Positions 6,234-6,705 of a DNA stretch of 6,705 nucleotides are shown piece by piece. The notes under the pieces were generated by a model. The model searched no databases. It worked only from the letters and a program-made list of their open reading frames with translations, and had not been told where the DNA came from. Location: NCBI GenBank assembly GCA_030600405.1, contig JAUVMD010000072.1, positions 1 through 6,705 on the forward strand. Direction: 5' to 3'. The stretch is from Nitrospirota bacterium. GTDB taxonomy: Bacteria; Nitrospinota; Nitrospinia; Nitrospinales; Nitrospinaceae. The position numbers were made by a program, and so were the translations under genes. Position 1 is the stretch's first letter. Each line of letters opens with the position of its first letter.

Positions 6234-6262
6234 TTGGAATTTGCGGTATAATTATGTATTAT
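6234..6262 (+). promoter_or_regulatory. Promoter of typA
   Basis: TTGGAA (6234-6239) and TATTAT (6257-6262) are separated by 17 bases and would start RNA near 6270, giving a leader of about 73 bases. A perfect TATAAT also occurs at 6247-6252, but with no -35 element at the right distance (GGTTTT at 6224-6229). Either or both could be used. The leader carries GAGGAA (6325-6330), a somewhat distant ribosome site, and shows no evident riboswitch or attenuator. Confidence 0.5.
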
Positions 6263-6342
6263 TGCCGGTTCTTGTTGAATCCTCTCCCTGGCTTCTCCAA
6301 ATCACACCGACACATTTTTCTATCGAGGAAACACCCACAATT

Positions 6343-6705
6343 ATGAGTAGTGAATTGATTCGTAACATCGGCATCATTGCGCATGTCGACCATGGCAAGA
6401 CCACACTGGTGGATTGCCTTCTCAAGCAGGGCGGCACCTTCCGCGACGACAAGGTGATGGAGTCCTGCGTGATGGACAGCAACGACCTGGAACGCGAGCG
6501 GGGCATCACCATCTTTTCCAAAAACGCATCCATCCATTATCAGAAATATAAAATCAATATCGTCGATACGCCGGGGCACGCCGATTTCGGCGGTGAAGTG
6601 GAGCGCATCCTGAAAATGGTCAACGGCGTGCTATTGATCGTCGATGCCGCCGAGGGCCCGATGCCGCAGACCCGGTTTGTGCTCAAAAAATCGCTCGACC
6701 TGGGA
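6343..6705 (+). CDS. typA: Ribosome-associated GTPase TypA/BipA, N-terminal part (runs off the right edge)
   Basis: The first 121 residues of a translational GTPase are present, about a fifth of the usual ~600. G1 is AHVDHGKT (13-20), the switch I region [13 protein letters not shown] (45-57) supplies the G2 Thr, and G3 is DTPGH (75-79). The stretch [20 protein letters not shown] (80-99) and [15 protein letters not shown] (104-118) are characteristic of TypA/BipA rather than EF-G or LepA. The protein binds 70S ribosomes and assists 50S assembly and growth under stress or at low temperature. The ATG at 6343 is chosen because family homology starts immediately ([11 protein letters not shown]), with GAGGAA upstream. 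It has its own promoter. Nothing unusual is seen in the visible part. Confidence 0.96.
   Translation, partial: MSSELIRNIGIIAHVDHGKTTLVDCLLKQGGTFRDDKVMESCVMDSNDLERERGITIFSKNASIHYQKYKINIVDTPGHADFGGEVERILKMVNGVLLIVDAAEGPMPQTRFVLKKSLDLG

Overview
The window looks like bacterial chromosome, probably from a free-living Gram-negative. The basis is a tRNA with an encoded CCA tail, sigma70-type promoter boxes, Shine-Dalgarno sites, a TypA/BipA GTPase, a Par10-type prolyl isomerase domain and GC-rich genes separated by AT-richer spacers. The mix of a c-type cytochrome remnant, a RiPP-type radical SAM enzyme and short interspersed palindromes recalls environmental lineages such as Nitrospinota or delta-proteobacteria. 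That placement is a guess; no marker here fixes the taxonomy.

Layout. The left half is read from the minus strand. A likely three-gene operon starts at a promoter near 3389-3417. It encodes a cytoplasmic parvulin/rhodanese fusion protein (2475-3350), then two oligopeptide/dipeptide ABC transporter ATPases: DppD/OppD type (1461-2447) and DppF/OppF type (490-1464). The two ATPase genes share an ATGA overlap. A rho-independent terminator at 391-420 closes the operon. Beyond it lies the start of a cyclic-nucleotide-binding-domain protein that runs off the left edge (1-221).

The middle (3420-3860) holds a plus-strand tRNA-Arg(CCT) gene with a convincing promoter. It is flanked by short palindromic repeats of the kind scattered through many bacterial genomes. 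A small plus-strand membrane protein (3861-4001) then converges, 6 bp apart, on a large minus-strand radical SAM protein (4008-5858). That protein carries the CWWG...HCTFCGLN signature of RiPP-maturation radical SAM C-methyltransferases. No precursor peptide or partner enzyme is visible near it.

On the right, a plus-strand fragment (6032-6172) matches only the C-terminal end of a c-type cytochrome and lacks a haem-attachment motif, so it is probably a remnant. The window ends in the first 121 codons of typA/bipA, with its own promoter.

How the genes work together. The two ATPases form the usual heterodimeric motor of a peptide importer, but no permease or binding protein is in the window. 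The upstream fusion protein is the most unusual gene. Its parvulin, DUF1858-like and rhodanese parts each appear to have lost a signature residue, which suggests a binding or scaffolding role. The other genes look like unrelated neighbours.
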